A stretch of DNA of 64,000 bases from Streptomyces thinghirensis (GCA_021502835.1 JAKFGP010000017.1:1-64000); one strand, 5' to 3'. Shown: positions 38,838-52,809, counted from the first letter of the stretch. Notes: generated by a model from the sequence alone, not told the origin. Translations and numbers: made by a program.

Positions 38838-39788
38838 ATGACTTCCTCACCGCGAAGAGCAGCAGGTCCAGGACGGCACACCGGCGCGGGCGGCTGTCGC
38901 GCTCACCGCCCTCGCCGCGCAAGTGGCGCTGCTCGCGGGCTGTTTCTCTCCGACGACACCTCCGACAACCCTCGCAGGGGAGCAGGCGGAGGCCGGCACC
39001 GTCGTCGTCGGCTCGAACAACTTCGCCGAGAAGCACCCTCCTCGCCGACATTCACGGCGAGGCGCCCGCTGCCGCGGGCCCGTCACTTACAAGCACAACA
39101 TCGGCAGCCGGGAGACGACGTACGGCCTGATGAAGAACGGCTCGGTCACGGTGCTGCCGGAGGCTGTAACGGCGCCTCCGCTGGCCTACTCCGGACCCGG
39201 AGGCGGAGCAGAAGTCCACCGAGGCGGTCAACACCGCGGCCAAGGCCCAGCTCGACAAGAAGCTCACGCTGCTGGAGTCGTCGCCGGCCGAGAACAAGGA
39301 CTCGGTCAGCGTCAACGCCGAGACCGCCGAGAAGCACGGCCTCACCGCCGAGTCGACCTCGCCGACCTCAAGGACATCGCGCCGACCTGGAACGGCGGTT
39401 CGCCCGAGTTCCAGACCCGGCAGCAGGGGCTGAAGGGCCTGGAGTCCGTGTACGGGCCAGTCTGGTCCTTCAAGGCGCCTGACGCGGGCGGCCCGCTGAC
39501 CCAGTCGGCGCTGACGAAGAACACCGTGCAGGCGGCGGACGTCTTCACCACCGACCCGACCATCATCATGAGAAGTTCGTCGTCCTAAGGACCCGGAGAA
39601 CCCTTCGGATACGCGAACGTGACCCCGCTGGTCCACAAGGAGCCTGTCTCAGGAGGGCGTCGACACGCTCAACGCGGTCTCCGCCGAGCCGGACACGGAG
39701 ACCTCCGACCTGACGCCCAGGTGCAGCTGGACAAGAAGGACCTGCTGACGTGGCCAAGGAGCGGCTCGAGTCGGCGGGTCTGGTCTGA
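38838..39788 (+). CDS. Glycine betaine/choline-type substrate-binding lipoprotein (OpuAC-like)
   Basis: About 316 residues from ATG 38838. The signal ALTALAAQVALLAGCFS has a lipobox Cys. VVVGSNNFAEKTLLADIHGE, VTYKHNIGSRETTYGLMKNG, TVLPEYNGALLAYLDPEAEQ, KKLTLLESSPAENKDSVSVN, PEFQTRQQGLKGLESVYGL, QAADVFTTDPTI, NVTPLVHKEGLSQEGVDTLN and the end TVAKEWLESAGLV at TGA 39786-39788 follow. It delivers a quaternary-amine osmoprotectant to the preceding permeases. Frameshifts lie near 38880, 38960, 39035, 39170, 39200, 39355, 39385, 39570 and later. Confidence 0.82.
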
Positions 39789-39789
39789 C

Positions 39790-40423
39790 CTGCTGTGACA
39801 CTGAACACGTATCGGCGCCGCGGCCCCGGCCGCGTGTGCGTCGATCAGCTGGTCGATCAGGGCGATGAGGACGTCCTGGCAGGAGGCCCGTCCCGCGCGT
39901 CGCACAACAGCACCTGCACGTGCTCCGGCAGCTTACAGGGCCTCCCTTTCCTCGGCCGGGTACGGATGCCGTCCGTGGAAGCCGTTGACGCCGACGACGA
40001 ACGCAATGCCCCGCCGCTCGAAGAAGAAGTCGACATGGCCGCGAAGCTCGACTCGGGCCTGCGCACGTCGATCAGGACCACGGCGCCGAGGGCACTGATC
40101 GCCAGGTCGTTCCACATGAACCAGAACCGCTGCTGACCGGGCGTACCCAACAGGTACAGCACTGGTTCCCGGCCGATGCCGATCCGCCCGAAGTCCAGGC
40201 CACGGTCGTGGCCGCTCTCTCGATGCCGGCGAGGTCGTCGACGTCCAGTCCCGGGCGCGCTCAGCGGGTTCTCGGTGCAGCGGGCGATCTCGCCGGACTG
40301 AGCCGGGACGATGGTGGTCTTGCTGACGCCGAAGCCGCCGGCGATCAGTATCTTCACGGCTTCGGGGCGGCGGCCGGGGTGGTTGCCGGGCGCCTCAGCG
40401 GCGCGGTGGTCAGAGCCGGCCAA
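39790..40423 (-). CDS. cvnD: Conservon small GTPase CvnD (MglA/Ras-like ATP/GTP-binding protein)
   Basis: About 210 residues. It starts at TTG 40423 (MAGSDHRAAEAPGNHPG), inside the end of the DUF742 gene. The P-loop is VKILIAGGFGVGKTTIV (GGFGVGKTT), then EIAPLHTEEPLS, ALDFGRIGIGREPVLYLFGT, PGQQRFWFMWNDLAIGALGA (the switch-II-like P-G-Q), VVLVDVRRPESSFAAIDFFE, FVVGVNGFHGRHPYPAEEVR (N-x-F in place of NKxD) and KLPEHVQVLLCDARD. It is the fourth member of the cvnABCD signalling complex at the membrane. The 3' end near 39790 is not resolved. Confidence 0.8.
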
Positions 40424-40763
40424 GGCCGTCTCACTTTCTGCAGCAGGTCCAGGTCCGGGGTGGCTCGGGAGACCGGGCGCGGGGGGCCGGGCGGTGATCC
40501 GGTCGGCCTCCAGCAGGTCGCAGAGCAGGATGACGAATTACCGCTCACCGGCAGGTCCAGGGGGCCGCGACCTCGGCCACGGCGACGGGCCCGGCGCACA
40601 GCCGCAGGATCCGCAGGTGCTCGGGCCGCGCGGCCCGCGGGCTGCGGTGCGGGTCGACCGCGGTCACCGTGGTGATGAGGGTGAAGTCGGCGAAGGCCGG
40701 GTCCGGCCGCCGGTCAGGGTGAACGGCCGTACGAGGCCGGCTGCCCGCGTCGCCTCCGGTCAC
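40410..40763 (-). CDS. cvnC: Conservon DUF742 protein CvnC
   Basis: About 117 residues from GTG 40763 (MTGGDAGSR). VRPFTLTGGRT, DFTLITTVTAVDP, RAARPEHLRILRLCAGPVAV, AEVAAPLDLPVSVILLCDLL, EADRITARPPAP and the end LDLLQKVRDGLGRL at TGA 40410-40412 are seen. DUF742 proteins are winged-helix-like partners of the roadblock protein and GTPase. Its start lies one base after the CvnB stop and its end overlaps CvnD, so it is part of one transcript. Shifts lie near 40725, 40570, 40480 and 40420. Confidence 0.8.
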
Positions 40764-40764
40764 G

Positions 40765-41175
40765 TCACTCGCCGGGGCCGGCGGTGGCCCGCGGTGCCGC
40801 GCTCAGGTGCTCGCCGATCTTCTTCACCAGCATGTTCATCTGGTACGCCACCACCCCGACGTCGGCGTTCGGGCCGGTGAGCAATGACGAGGCGCCGGCG
40901 TCATGGAGGTGAGTATCAGGTAGCTGTTGGCCATCTCGATCAGCGCCTGGCGCACGGGCCGCCGCGAAGTCCATGCTGACGCCCTTGCCGAGGCTCACCA
41001 GCCCGACGCGGTCGCCGCCAGCCGCTCGGCGTCGTCGCGCAGGAATCCGGTGGACTTGCTGACGACCAGTCCGTCCTCGTGGAGAGCACCACCCCCTGGT
41101 TCGCCGGCGACCCCCTCCACTAGTCCGGGTGAGCAGTTGGTCCACTCGGTGCGTGGCGGGGGAGGGTCGGGTCAC
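40765..41175 (-). CDS. cvnB: Conservon roadblock/LC7 protein CvnB
   Basis: About 136 residues. The GTG 41175 start overlaps the CvnA stop as GTGA. THRVDQLLTRLVEGVAGEPG, VVLSTRTDGLVVSKSTGFLR, DDAERLAATASGLVSLGKGV, SMDFGGPVRQALIEMANSYL, DAGASSLLTGPNADVGVVAY and QMNMLVKKIGEHLSAAPR are seen. The roadblock fold is a regulatory partner of MglA-type GTPases. Frameshifts lie near 41115, 41060, 41000, 40960 and 40900. Confidence 0.82.
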   Translation of the reverse strand: MTRPSPATHRVDQLLTRTSGGGRRRTRGWCSPRGRTGRQQVHRIPARRRRAAGGDRVGLVSLGKGVSMDFAAARAPGADRDGQQLPDTHLHDAGASSLLTGPNADVGVVAYQMNMLVKKIGEHLSAAPRATAGPGE

Positions 41176-43651
41176 GCGAGTCCTTCGTCGGCGGTCGGCG
41201 GTCTGCGGTCGGGGGTCGAGGGGGGCGGCGGAGGAGAATACCCGTTCGTCGGGTTCGGTGCCGTGGCGTCCGTTTCGGCGCGCGTCATCGGCCGGGCTCC
41301 AGGGTGCCGCTCCTAAACCGGCGAGGGACGAGGCGGCGCGCCTGGCGGTGAAGTCGTCGTCGTCGGTGCGGACCCCTCCGATCCGTCCCGGCTGGTCCCG
41401 GCCTCCTCGTCGCGCAGCTCGGCGGCCAGGTTGGTCTGCGTACCCGGCGGGCAGCGGGGCCAGGCGTTCCCGGATGCGGGAGGATGCGGAGGATGCGGAG
41501 GGGGCGGACGACGCGGCCGGGGCGGTGGTGCCGGGCCGGCCCGGGGGTACCGGGCCGCACCGGTCGTACGGGCCGCTTCGCGGGAGCGGGGGTCCGCCCC
41601 GGGCACGGAGGACGTCTCCAGTCGCGGAGGACGCCTCGGGGCCGCCGGACGCAGCGGCCTTCCGGGGCCGGCCGGAGCACGCCAGTGCGGTCGGGCCCGT
41701 GGGCCGCGTCGAGCGGCTCGCGCACCAACACGACGTCGTGCGGGATCAGCACGATCGCCGTGGTCCCGCCGTACGGGAGGAGCGCAGCGTGACGGTGATG
41801 CCGTGCCGGTGGCGCGAGCCGGGCGACGACGAACATGCCGAGCCGCAGGTCATCGGCGAGCGCGACCACGTCGAACTGCGGGGGGCACCGCCAACTGGGC
41901 GTTGAACGAGGCGTAGTCCTCCTCGACAGGCGAGCCGCCCGGCGGTCCTCGGATCTCGACGGCATTGAGCCCCTTGGCCACCAGCGCCGCCCGCACTCCG
42001 ACCGGATGAGGGGCGGGGAGTAGGCGGTGCGCGTTGTCGATGAGTTCGGCGAGCAGGTGGATCACGTCGGCCACCGCGGGCGGCGCGAGAGGGCCACCTC
42101 CTCGTCGGTGTGCAGCTCCACCTGCTGGTACTCGGCGACCTCGCCGACGGCGACTGCGCAGGATGTTCGACGAGCGCGACGGGTTTACCCGCCAGGGTGC
42201 GCCGGGGGCTGTTCGCCGCTGATGATGACCAGGTTCTCCTCGTAGCGGCGCAACTGGCTGGCCGTCGAGTCCAGTTCGTACAGGCCCTTGAGGATCTCCG
42301 GGTCGGTGTGCTGGCGCTCCAGCGCGTCCAGCTTGCCGAGCTGCATGTTGACGAGGTTCTGGCTCTGCCGGGCGATGCCGAGGATGACCTTCTGGAAGCC
42401 GCGCCGGGTGTCGGCGAGAGTTCGACGGCGGTGTGCACGGCGGTGCGCTGCGCCGTGTTGAACGCTGCGCGACCTGCCCGAGTTCGTCCCGCCCGTAGTC
42501 CAGCGGCGGGGTCGCCAGACTCCACGTCCACCTCCTCGCCCCGCTCCAGCGCCGGGCCACTCGATCGGGCAGCCAGTTCCTCGGCCAGGCTCAGGGTGAC
42601 CCAGCCGCAGACCGCGCAGCCGACGGGACAGCGAGCGGGTGATGCGCCAGTGAAGGGCGACGCACAGCACCAGGGCGATCAGACCACCCGCGCTGAGCGA
42701 GGCGGCCCGTGATCAGCAGCCCGCGTCGTCGGCGCTGCGGTCGAACTAACCCGTCCGTCTGCTGCCGGATCAGCGCCGCGTACTGGTCCGGAGACCTTGT
42801 CCAGGGCGGTGGTCCAGCGCTGCCGTGCGTCCGGCAGGTCGATCCGGTCGTCGCCGTCCGCCGCGCGGGCCGCCAGCACCTGGTCCTCGACGGCCCCAGG
42901 GTCTGCCACTCGGGGCTCGCGAAGGGATCCGCTCGTCTGCGCGCTGGCGCTGCCGCGGGGAGGGGACGATCTGGTCCTGGACGAGCCACCGCCGGTGTGG
43001 ACCAACTGCGCGAACGCCGCTCGCTTCTCGTCCATCGGCCGGACAGCCGGGCGAGGTGAGCCGGGCACATCCTCACCGGAGACCAGCTCCGCCGCGTGCT
43101 CCAGGGCGACCAGCGGTCCGGCCTGCGAGGTGAGGTCGCCGTCGTCGATGGGAGAGCTCCTGGAAGGCGTGGATCTGCTCGTCGATGATCGGGTGTACTG
43201 GTCGAGCGCCTGGTCGGAGGTGATGTCGCTGGGGTCGTCCACCTGGTTGCGGTAGTACTCCAGGCTGCCCACCGGAAGCCGAGTACCGGTAGAGCCGGTC
43301 CGGGAACGCGGGCGGGCGCGCTCGATCGCGTCGGACTGGCCGACGAGCTGGAGCGACGGCCTCGTCCGTCTTCTTCCGCTGGGCGTCCAGTTCCGTCCGG
43401 TCGCCGCCGGGTTCGGCCAGATGGGCGGCCGAGAGACCGCGCTCCTTCTGCAGCGCGAGCGCCGCCTCGGTCCCCATGGCCCCGGTGTCGCGGCTCAGTT
43501 CCGTCTGCGCGCGCGGCGCAGGCCCTCCGAGAACATCTGGATCGTCGTCACCCCCACACGGCGGCGGGGGTGACGCCGGGGACGAGGGCCAGGAGGATCA
43601 GGGAGAGACGTATGGACCGAGGCGGCGCCGGGCACCTTTCCGTGCGAACAT
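41172..43651 (-). CDS. cvnA: Conservon sensor histidine kinase CvnA (nitrate/NIT-type sensor domain)
   Basis: About 825 residues from ATG 43651 (MFARKGARRR). First helix LSLILLALVPGVTPAAVWGV, then a large extracytoplasmic NIT-like sensor region (GTEAALALQKERGLSAAHLA, LEYYRNQVDDPSDI, DDGDLTSQAGPLVALEHAAE, AFAQLVHTRRWL and ILRSPEWQTLGAVEDQVLA). A second helix near SLSAGGLIALVLCVALHWRI and HAMP follow. The atypical kinase core reads RQSQNLVNMQLGKLDALERQ, LYELDSTASQLRRYEENLVI, ADVIHLLAELIDNAHRYSPP, LGMFVVARLARHHGITVTLR and GGTTAIVLIPHDV. A long Pro/Arg-rich, presumably disordered tail ends at TGA 41172-41174. It is the membrane-anchored scaffold of the conservon. Confidence 0.8.
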
Positions 43652-43719
43652 CGTCGTCCTAGGCGTCAGTGGGGGGGGGTGGCGGTTGTGCGCGCAGGCG
43701 CCGGCGCCGCGGTGCCCGG

Positions 43720-44727
43720 TCACCGGGTGCCCCCGGCCGCAACTTCCGACCGCGTCGGCGTTCGTCCGGGTCATGAAGCCGGGCCGGTCAGGACTGGTGC
43801 CACTCCCGCCACCGCTGAGTTGCCGTTGGTGCGGTACAGCCAGAGCGCGTCCACCGCGAGATATCCCTGAGGTACGGCTGCTGGTCCACCGCGAACTGCA
43901 CGTCCCCGCGCTTGACGCGGCGACGAGGTCCCGTCGAGGTCGAAGGTGGCGACATGGGCGCTGCTGCCCGCCTCGTCGACCGACTCGACGCGGTGGAGGG
44001 CGAACGCCGCGCCGTTCATGACGACCTCGTCGATGCTGGAGTCCTGCCGCAGCCGAGCGGTGACGGCCGTGCCGACTGCCTTCATGTCGGTCCCTCGACG
44101 TAGAGCATCTCGGTCTCGCCCTCGAAGTCTTCTTCACGCCGGCGCAGCGGGCCTCCAGGGCGACGTTGCCCCGTCTCGTGGATGACGCACAGGGCGTGCC
44201 GGGCCCGGAGGTCGTTCAGCTTGTCGCCGACGGCCCGGCCGGCGACGCTCTCGTCCTGCCCGAAGTACTGCAAGAGCCCGGTGGACCGCCAGGCGTCGAT
44301 GCCGGATGGAGGCCGACCACGGGATGCCGGCCGCCTGGGCCTCGGCGACCGATCCCTTCATCGCCTGCGGTTTGGCCAGGGTCACAGCGATGCCGTCGGC
44401 CTTATCGCGGATCGCGTCCCGCACCAGGTCGGCCTGGTCGGCGGTGTCGGCGTCGCCGGCGGTCGTCAGGTCGAGCCGTCCCTGTCGGCGGCGGCCTGGG
44501 CGCCCTTGCGCACCCGGTCCCAGAAGGCGTCGCCCTCACCGCCGTGGGTGACCATGACGATCTTCATCCGGTCGGCGCCGGACCCGCCCGCGCCGTCCGG
44601 CGCCGAGCCGTCCTCCTCCCCGCCGAGGGGCGGAGCAGCCGGCCGCCAGCAGGCAGACGGCGCGCGGCGAGGAGCCGCGGCGCGGAGGCGTCCGGGAGAG
44701 TGGGTGGGCGCGGGGAGATGTACTCAT
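43720..44727 (-). CDS. Type-1 periplasmic-binding-fold (sugar-like) substrate-binding lipoprotein
   Basis: About 336 residues from ATG 44727 (MSTSPRAHPLSRTPPRR). A lipobox-like VCLLAAGCSA, then RMKIVMVTHGGEGDAFWDRV, AAADRDGLDLTTAGDADTAD, QADLVRDAIRDKADGIAVTL, AKPQAMKGSVAEAQAAGIPV, GLLQYFGQDESVAGRAVGDK, VMNGAAFALHRVESVDEAGS and AVDQQPYLQGYLAVDALWLY follow, with an end near VTRTNADAV plus AAGGTR at TGA 43720-43722. It has the ribose-binding-protein architecture, but no permease or ATPase is adjacent, so it may feed an importer elsewhere or serve as a sensor next to the conservon. Confidence 0.72.
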
Positions 44728-45013
44728 GGGGTGGTGGGGCACCTCGCTGTCGGCGGCCGAGCAGGGAGGAACGGGGCGAGGTGGACCGGAGCCGTGTCTC
44801 GGTACGCCAACCGGTGAATCTCGCCTGGCCGGAGCAAACCGTGAGTGACGGCCGGTAGTCAAGTGACCAGCGATCAGGTGCGAGTTGTCGGTGCCGCATC
44901 GTGATGAACGGGACGGGTGAAGCACCGGTGAGTGGTGGAAGCGCGAGGGCGCACGGAAGGCCGGCGTCCGGCCCCGGGTGCGTGCCGGGGCGCGGACGCC
45001 GGCGGCCCGGTGT

Positions 45014-45479
45014 TCAGGCGGGCTCGCCCGCCCGCTGTTCCAGAGGCCGCGGGCCGGGCACGCGCGGCCTGGCCTCCTTCCCGCGGCGTCGTGGCGGTCG
45101 CGGTGCGCGACTCCTGGTCGGGCAGCCAGCCAAAGACCAGGCAGCTGCCGGACGCAACCGCGAGGAGCCCATCGAGGTATCCGCCCAGGTTGGAGGTGTT
45201 CCACGTGCCCAGGGGCGTGGGACGCCGATGAGCGAGTAGAAGAGCCGCTGGGAGTGGACTCACCAGGGCCAGCAGTCCCGCTAGCAGCATCACGATCGGC
45301 AGGAGAAGGTAGCCGGCCACGCCCTGCATGCCGACGTGCAGCACCACCTTGAAGGACGCCTTCATGGTGAACAGGACCTCGGCCCCGGCCAGCGTGGAGC
45401 AGCAACCCGCCCTAGAACGGCCGTCCGGGAGCGCCAGCGGCGGAAGCCGGCCCGGGGTCCCGCGCGGGCGCCGGGCATC
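45014..45479 (-). CDS. DUF6114 family membrane protein
   Basis: About 155 residues. The ATG 45479 start overlaps the DUF6230 stop as TGATG (MPGARAGPRAGFRRWR). WGGLLLMLAGAEVLFTMKAS, FKVVLHVGMQGVAGYLLPIV, MLLAGLLALVSPLPRLFYSL, GTWVTSNLGGYLIGLLLGVV and GSCLVFGWLPDQE give four hydrophobic helices, and a basic/Pro tail ends EQRAGEPA at TGA 45014-45016. Function is unknown. DUF6114 is found next to DUF6230 in Streptomyces, and the overlap here shows the two are co-translated. Shifts lie near 45415, 45325, 45255, 45215, 45150 and 45090. Confidence 0.72.
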
Positions 45480-46196
45480 AGCAGCTCGACCTGGGCTGGA
45501 AGCGCAGCTTCAGGCCGGGGAGCTTGAAGACCTCCGCCGTCTCTAGTTGGTCTGCCGCAGGTTCTGATGTGCACGGTGTCGGCCTACGGCTGAAGACGCC
45601 GATCTGTCCGGCGGTCCTTCGGGCCGGCCTTGTCCAGGGTGCTGGCGTCGTTGCCGATCTCGATGTTGTTGCAGGCGGGCGTCACCCGACAGGAAGGTTC
45701 GAGTCGGTGGTCGGGGGTCGCCTCGCGGACGCCCTTCGGGTGTCCCCTCGCCTGGGCGGTGATGAGCAGGTTGGTGCCGCCCAGGTCGACGCTCTGGCAC
45801 AGCTTGTGAGCTTCGCCTCCTTGATCACGGAGGTGACGACCAGCACCCGCCCGGCCGGTGTCCCCGGCGTTCCTCGGGCTGCCCTCGGCCATGTTGTCGA
45901 GGCCGCCGAACTGGGCGAATCCGGTCCTCCTCCGTCGAGTTCCGTGGCGGTGACGGTGGTGGCATGCTGGAGATCGCGAACTGCGCCGCCCAGGGCGCCC
46001 TGGGCGGTGAGGTCCGCTAGGCCCGGGCGTGACCGCGCGGGGTGGCCGAGGCGGCCAGGCACCGCGCCCGGTGCAGCCTGACCTGGCCGCGTCCTCACGG
46101 TGCTCCCGGCGGCTTTCGGCGCGGTGGGCGCCTTCGGGGCCGGTCTCGTTCGGGGGTGCTGCCGGCGGACGGGGTGACGTCCGAGGACGAGGCCAT
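45478..46196 (-). CDS. DUF6230 family protein (often labelled cholesterol esterase)
   Basis: About 239 residues from ATG 46196 (MASSSDVTPSAGSTPE). An N-terminal charged stretch and a membrane-spanning helix (badly frameshifted between 46150 and 45990) are followed by FAISGQAFRVTAD-like sequence, EGQGFAQFGGLDNMAEGS, VVTSVIKEAKLTKLCQSVDL (the family's CQSV), SFNNIEIGNDASTLDKAGPK, GVFSLEADTVHIRNLRQTNW and VFKLPGLKLRFQP, ending at TGA 45478-45480. Predicted to be a membrane-anchored, exported beta-rich protein. The esterase label in databases is not supported by any catalytic motif I can see. Confidence 0.7.
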
Positions 46197-46481
46197 GTCT
46201 CGGTTCTAGAGGATAGTGAAGCGGGCCGGGTCTTTAGTGGCACGTTCTGAGCGGCATCGCTTGTCCTGGCGCGGATAGCGGCTGGTGCGGCGCGCCTCCC
46301 GGCAACTCCCGGCGGATGCAGGGCTTCACGTTACGCACCAGTAGCCAATCGGGAAGTTACCGGTGGTTACATCCTCGGGCCGCGCAAGCTGTGAGAGAGT
46401 GGGGGTTGTGTGCCACCTGCCGCCTTTCCGGCCCGGCGCCTGCGGAGACCCGCGATTATTCGCCAACCCGTGTTCGGCCGC

Positions 46482-46511
46482 TTGACGTTGACTGAACGTC
46501 AGGTCTACAAC
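46482..46511 (+). promoter_or_regulatory. Sigma-70-type promoter with overlapping 7-bp inverted repeat
   Basis: TTGACG (46482-46487) and TACAAC (46506-46511) are separated by 18 bases. Overlapping the -35 box is TGACGTT-GACTG-AACGTCA (46483-46501), a perfect 7-bp inverted repeat. The position is typical of a repressor operator, and a TetR-type regulator (cprB) lies 1.1 kb downstream. It would give a leader of about 285 nt before the ATG at 46805. Confidence 0.5.
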
Positions 46512-46525
46512 TTCCCCTGATTCCC

Positions 46526-46544
46526 CGGATCCGTGCCGGATCCG
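46526..46544 (+). promoter_or_regulatory. Twin CGGATCCG palindromes / 8-bp hairpin
   Basis: CGGATCCG at 46526-46533 and again at 46537-46544, three bases apart. Each is self-palindromic and the two form an 8-bp stem with a 3-base loop in RNA. Placed just downstream of the predicted promoter start, it could be an attenuator-like hairpin or a paired protein site. Confidence 0.4.
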
Positions 46545-46804
46545 TTCCCGCGTGTACCGTCTGCGCGTTCTCGGCCCCGGGACCCGTCCTCCGGACCGGA
46601 CCTGGCCCCGCCCCCCAACGGGGCATCGCCGCACCTGGGCAGGGCCCGCACTCACCGGGCACCGCCTGCCTGTACCCACTGGGCCCGGCTCGTGCCAGGC
46701 GTCCGACCGGGCACGGCCCGTACCCCATCGCATCGCGCCCGGTCGCACCTCCGCGGCCGGCCACCCCTGCTTCACTGAACCCCACTCCGGGAAGAGGTAG
46801 CCGC

Positions 46805-47597
<793 letters not shown>

Positions 47598-47622
47598 GTT
47601 CCAGCCCAGGAGAGTTCAGCCG

Positions 47623-48270
47623 ATGGCGAGGCAGCTACGCGCCGAACAGACCCGCGCGACGATTCTCGGGGCGGCCGCCGACCCTGTTCGACCGCCACGG
47701 CTACGAGTCGACCAGCCTGAGCGAGATCGTGGCCCACGCCGGAGTCACCAAGGGCGCCCTGTACTTCCACTTCGCGGCGAAGGAGGACCTCGCCCACGCC
47801 ATCATGGAGCTCCAGTCCAGAACCTCGCGCCGACTCGGCGAGGAGCTGGACGGCCGGGGCTACACCTCCCTGGAGGCGCTGATGCGCCTCACGTTCGGCA
47901 TGGCCAGGCTGTGCGAGGAGGGGCCGGTCCTGCGGGCCGGGCTGCGGCTCGCCACCGGGGGCGTGCCGGTGCGGCCGCCGCTGCCGCACCCCTTCACCGA
48001 GTGGCGGAGATCGCCTCCTCCCGCCTCGTGGACGCCGTCCGCCAGTCCGACCTGCATCCGGACATCGACGTCGACTCGTCGCCCACACCCTCGTCTGCTC
48101 CATCGTCGGCACCCGCGTCGTGGGCGGCACCCCTCGAACCGGCCGCCCGACAGCCCCGCCGGCTGGCCGGGATGTGGCACCTCCTGATCCGAGGCATGGT
48201 GCCGGTGACCCGACGCGCCCGCTACCTCACCCTCGCGGCGCGCCTGGAGCGGGAGATGGGCGGGATCTGA
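47623..48270 (+). CDS. cprB: TetR-family gamma-butyrolactone-receptor homologue (CprB-like)
   Basis: About 215 residues from ATG 47623 with AGGAG upstream. The helix-turn-helix region is RAEQTRATILGAAADLFDRH and SLSEIVAHAGVTKGALYFHF. The ligand domain reads AKEDLAHAIMELQSRTSRRL, LTFGMARLCEEGPVLRAGLR, RLVDAVRQSDLHPDIDVDSV and MWHLLIRGMVPVTRRARYLT, ending at TGA 48268-48270. I recognise it as very close to S. coelicolor CprB, the structurally studied ScbR/ArpA paralogue, which sits near geosmin synthase as here. It represses antibiotic and sporulation genes until a butyrolactone or related ligand binds. Shifts lie near 47685, 48000, 48085 and 48130. Confidence 0.85.
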   Translation: MARQLRAEQTRATILGAAADPVRPPRLRVDQPERDRGPRRSHQGRPVLPLRGEGGPRPRHHGAPVQNLAPTRRGAGRPGLHLPGGADAPHVRHGQAVRGGAGPAGRAAARHRGRAGAAAAAAPLHRVAEIASSRLVDAVRQSDLHPDIDVDSSPTPSSAPSSAPASWAAPLEPAARQPRRLAGMWHLLIRGMVPVTRRARYLTLAARLEREMGGI

Positions 48271-48283
48271 CCCGGCGGTAATG

Positions 48284-48545
48284 AGCCGGCCGGGGACGCG
48301 GCCGGCTCTCGCCGGGACACGGGCCCGACTCCCACCGGGATGTGTGGCCGGCTCCTGACGGGTCGTGGCGCGCCTGCGGGGATGCGTGGCCGGCTCCCGC
48401 CGGGACATGGCGCGGCTCCCTGCCGGGATGTGTGGCCGGCTCTCGCCGGGGGGCACGGGCCTGGCTCCCGCCGGGGCACGGCGCGGCTCCTGCCGGGATG
48501 TGTGGCCGGCCCTCGCCCGGACACGGCCGGCTCCGCCCCCGCGCC
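48284..48545. repeat. Degenerate tandem repeats between cprB and the DUF89 gene
   Basis: The word GGGATGTGTGGCCGGCTC occurs at 48337-48354, 48379-48396 (one change), 48425-48442 and 48495-48512 (last base changed). It is interspersed with CGGGACAYGG and GCGCGGCTCCTGCCG words. Spacing is 42, 46 and 70 bases, so the units have drifted. No frame is convincingly coding. Confidence 0.7.
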
Positions 48546-48571
48546 CCAGGCCGCGCGATACGGTGAGGCGC

Positions 48572-52121
<3,550 letters not shown>

Positions 52122-52197
52122 CCGTCGGTCAGTCTCACTCGTTCGTGGCTCGTCACGCGCCGGTGCGCCGGGGTAGAGCACCTGCCGGAGGCGAACC

Positions 52198-52788
52198 ATG
52201 GAACAGACAGCGTTGCGACCAAGCCGATGCCCGGTCGGGAACCGGGGTCCGGCACCGCGCCCGACGGCGTCCGGCGCCCGCACGCCGGGCGCCGGCGCCG
52301 CCGGCGGCTCACCACCCTGCTGCTCGGGGTGTTCGCCGCGACGGTCCTGCTCCTGGCGGGCGTGGGACTCGGCACGATGGGCGCCACGGTGATCGGCATG
52401 AGCAAACTCGCCGAACTGCAACGACAGGCGGGCGCCCCGGGGGCGGGAGCAGGGGACGCCGACGGGCAGCCGGGCCGCCTCGGCGGGACCGTCGGCCGGT
52501 CCGCTCCCGCCCTCGGCGCCGGCCGCCGCGACCCTCGGCGTGGAGGCCGTGGACGACGAGAAGCCGGGGGCCCTGGTCGTGGGCGTCCACGTACCCGGCC
52601 CAGGTACGCGGCAGGCCTGGTCCGGGGGCGACGTGCTCCTGGCGTTCGGCGCGACCCGGGTCGACTCGGCCGCCGACCTCGCCGACGCCGTGTCCCGTGC
52701 CCGGCCGGGCAAGGAGGTCAGGGTGACCGTGCGCCACGAGAGCGGCGGCTACCAGCAGCTGACGGCCGTACCGGGCGTGATCACCTGA
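52198..52788 (+). CDS. Membrane-anchored PDZ-domain protein
   Basis: About 196 residues from ATG 52198. An Arg-rich n-region leads to one transmembrane helix (TTLLLGVFAATVLLLAGVGL), then a Gly/Ala linker. The PDZ fold contains ATLGVEAVDDEKPGALVVGV, HVPGPG, YAAGLVRGDVLLAFGATRVD, SAADLADAVSRARPGKEVRV and TVRHESGGYQQLTAVPG, with TGA 52786-52788. There is no protease domain. It may act as a periplasmic adaptor for proteases. Shifts lie near 52220, 52515 and 52605. Follows geoA by 76 bp. Confidence 0.72.
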
Positions 52789-52809
52789 CGCGTGTCGCCC
52801 GCCCCGCCG

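Larger units (their letters stand above)
46197..46804. other. Intergenic region between DUF6230 and the secreted-protein gene
   Basis: About 600 bases with no frame showing coding bias. It contains the divergent promoter area for DUF6230 (left end, TATCCT near 46215 on the minus strand), the TTGACG/TACAAC promoter with an embedded operator at 46482-46511, and the twin CGGATCCG palindromes at 46526-46544. The remaining 250 bases before the ATG at 46805 are GC-rich and featureless apart from a CCGGACC-rich stretch. Confidence 0.5.
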
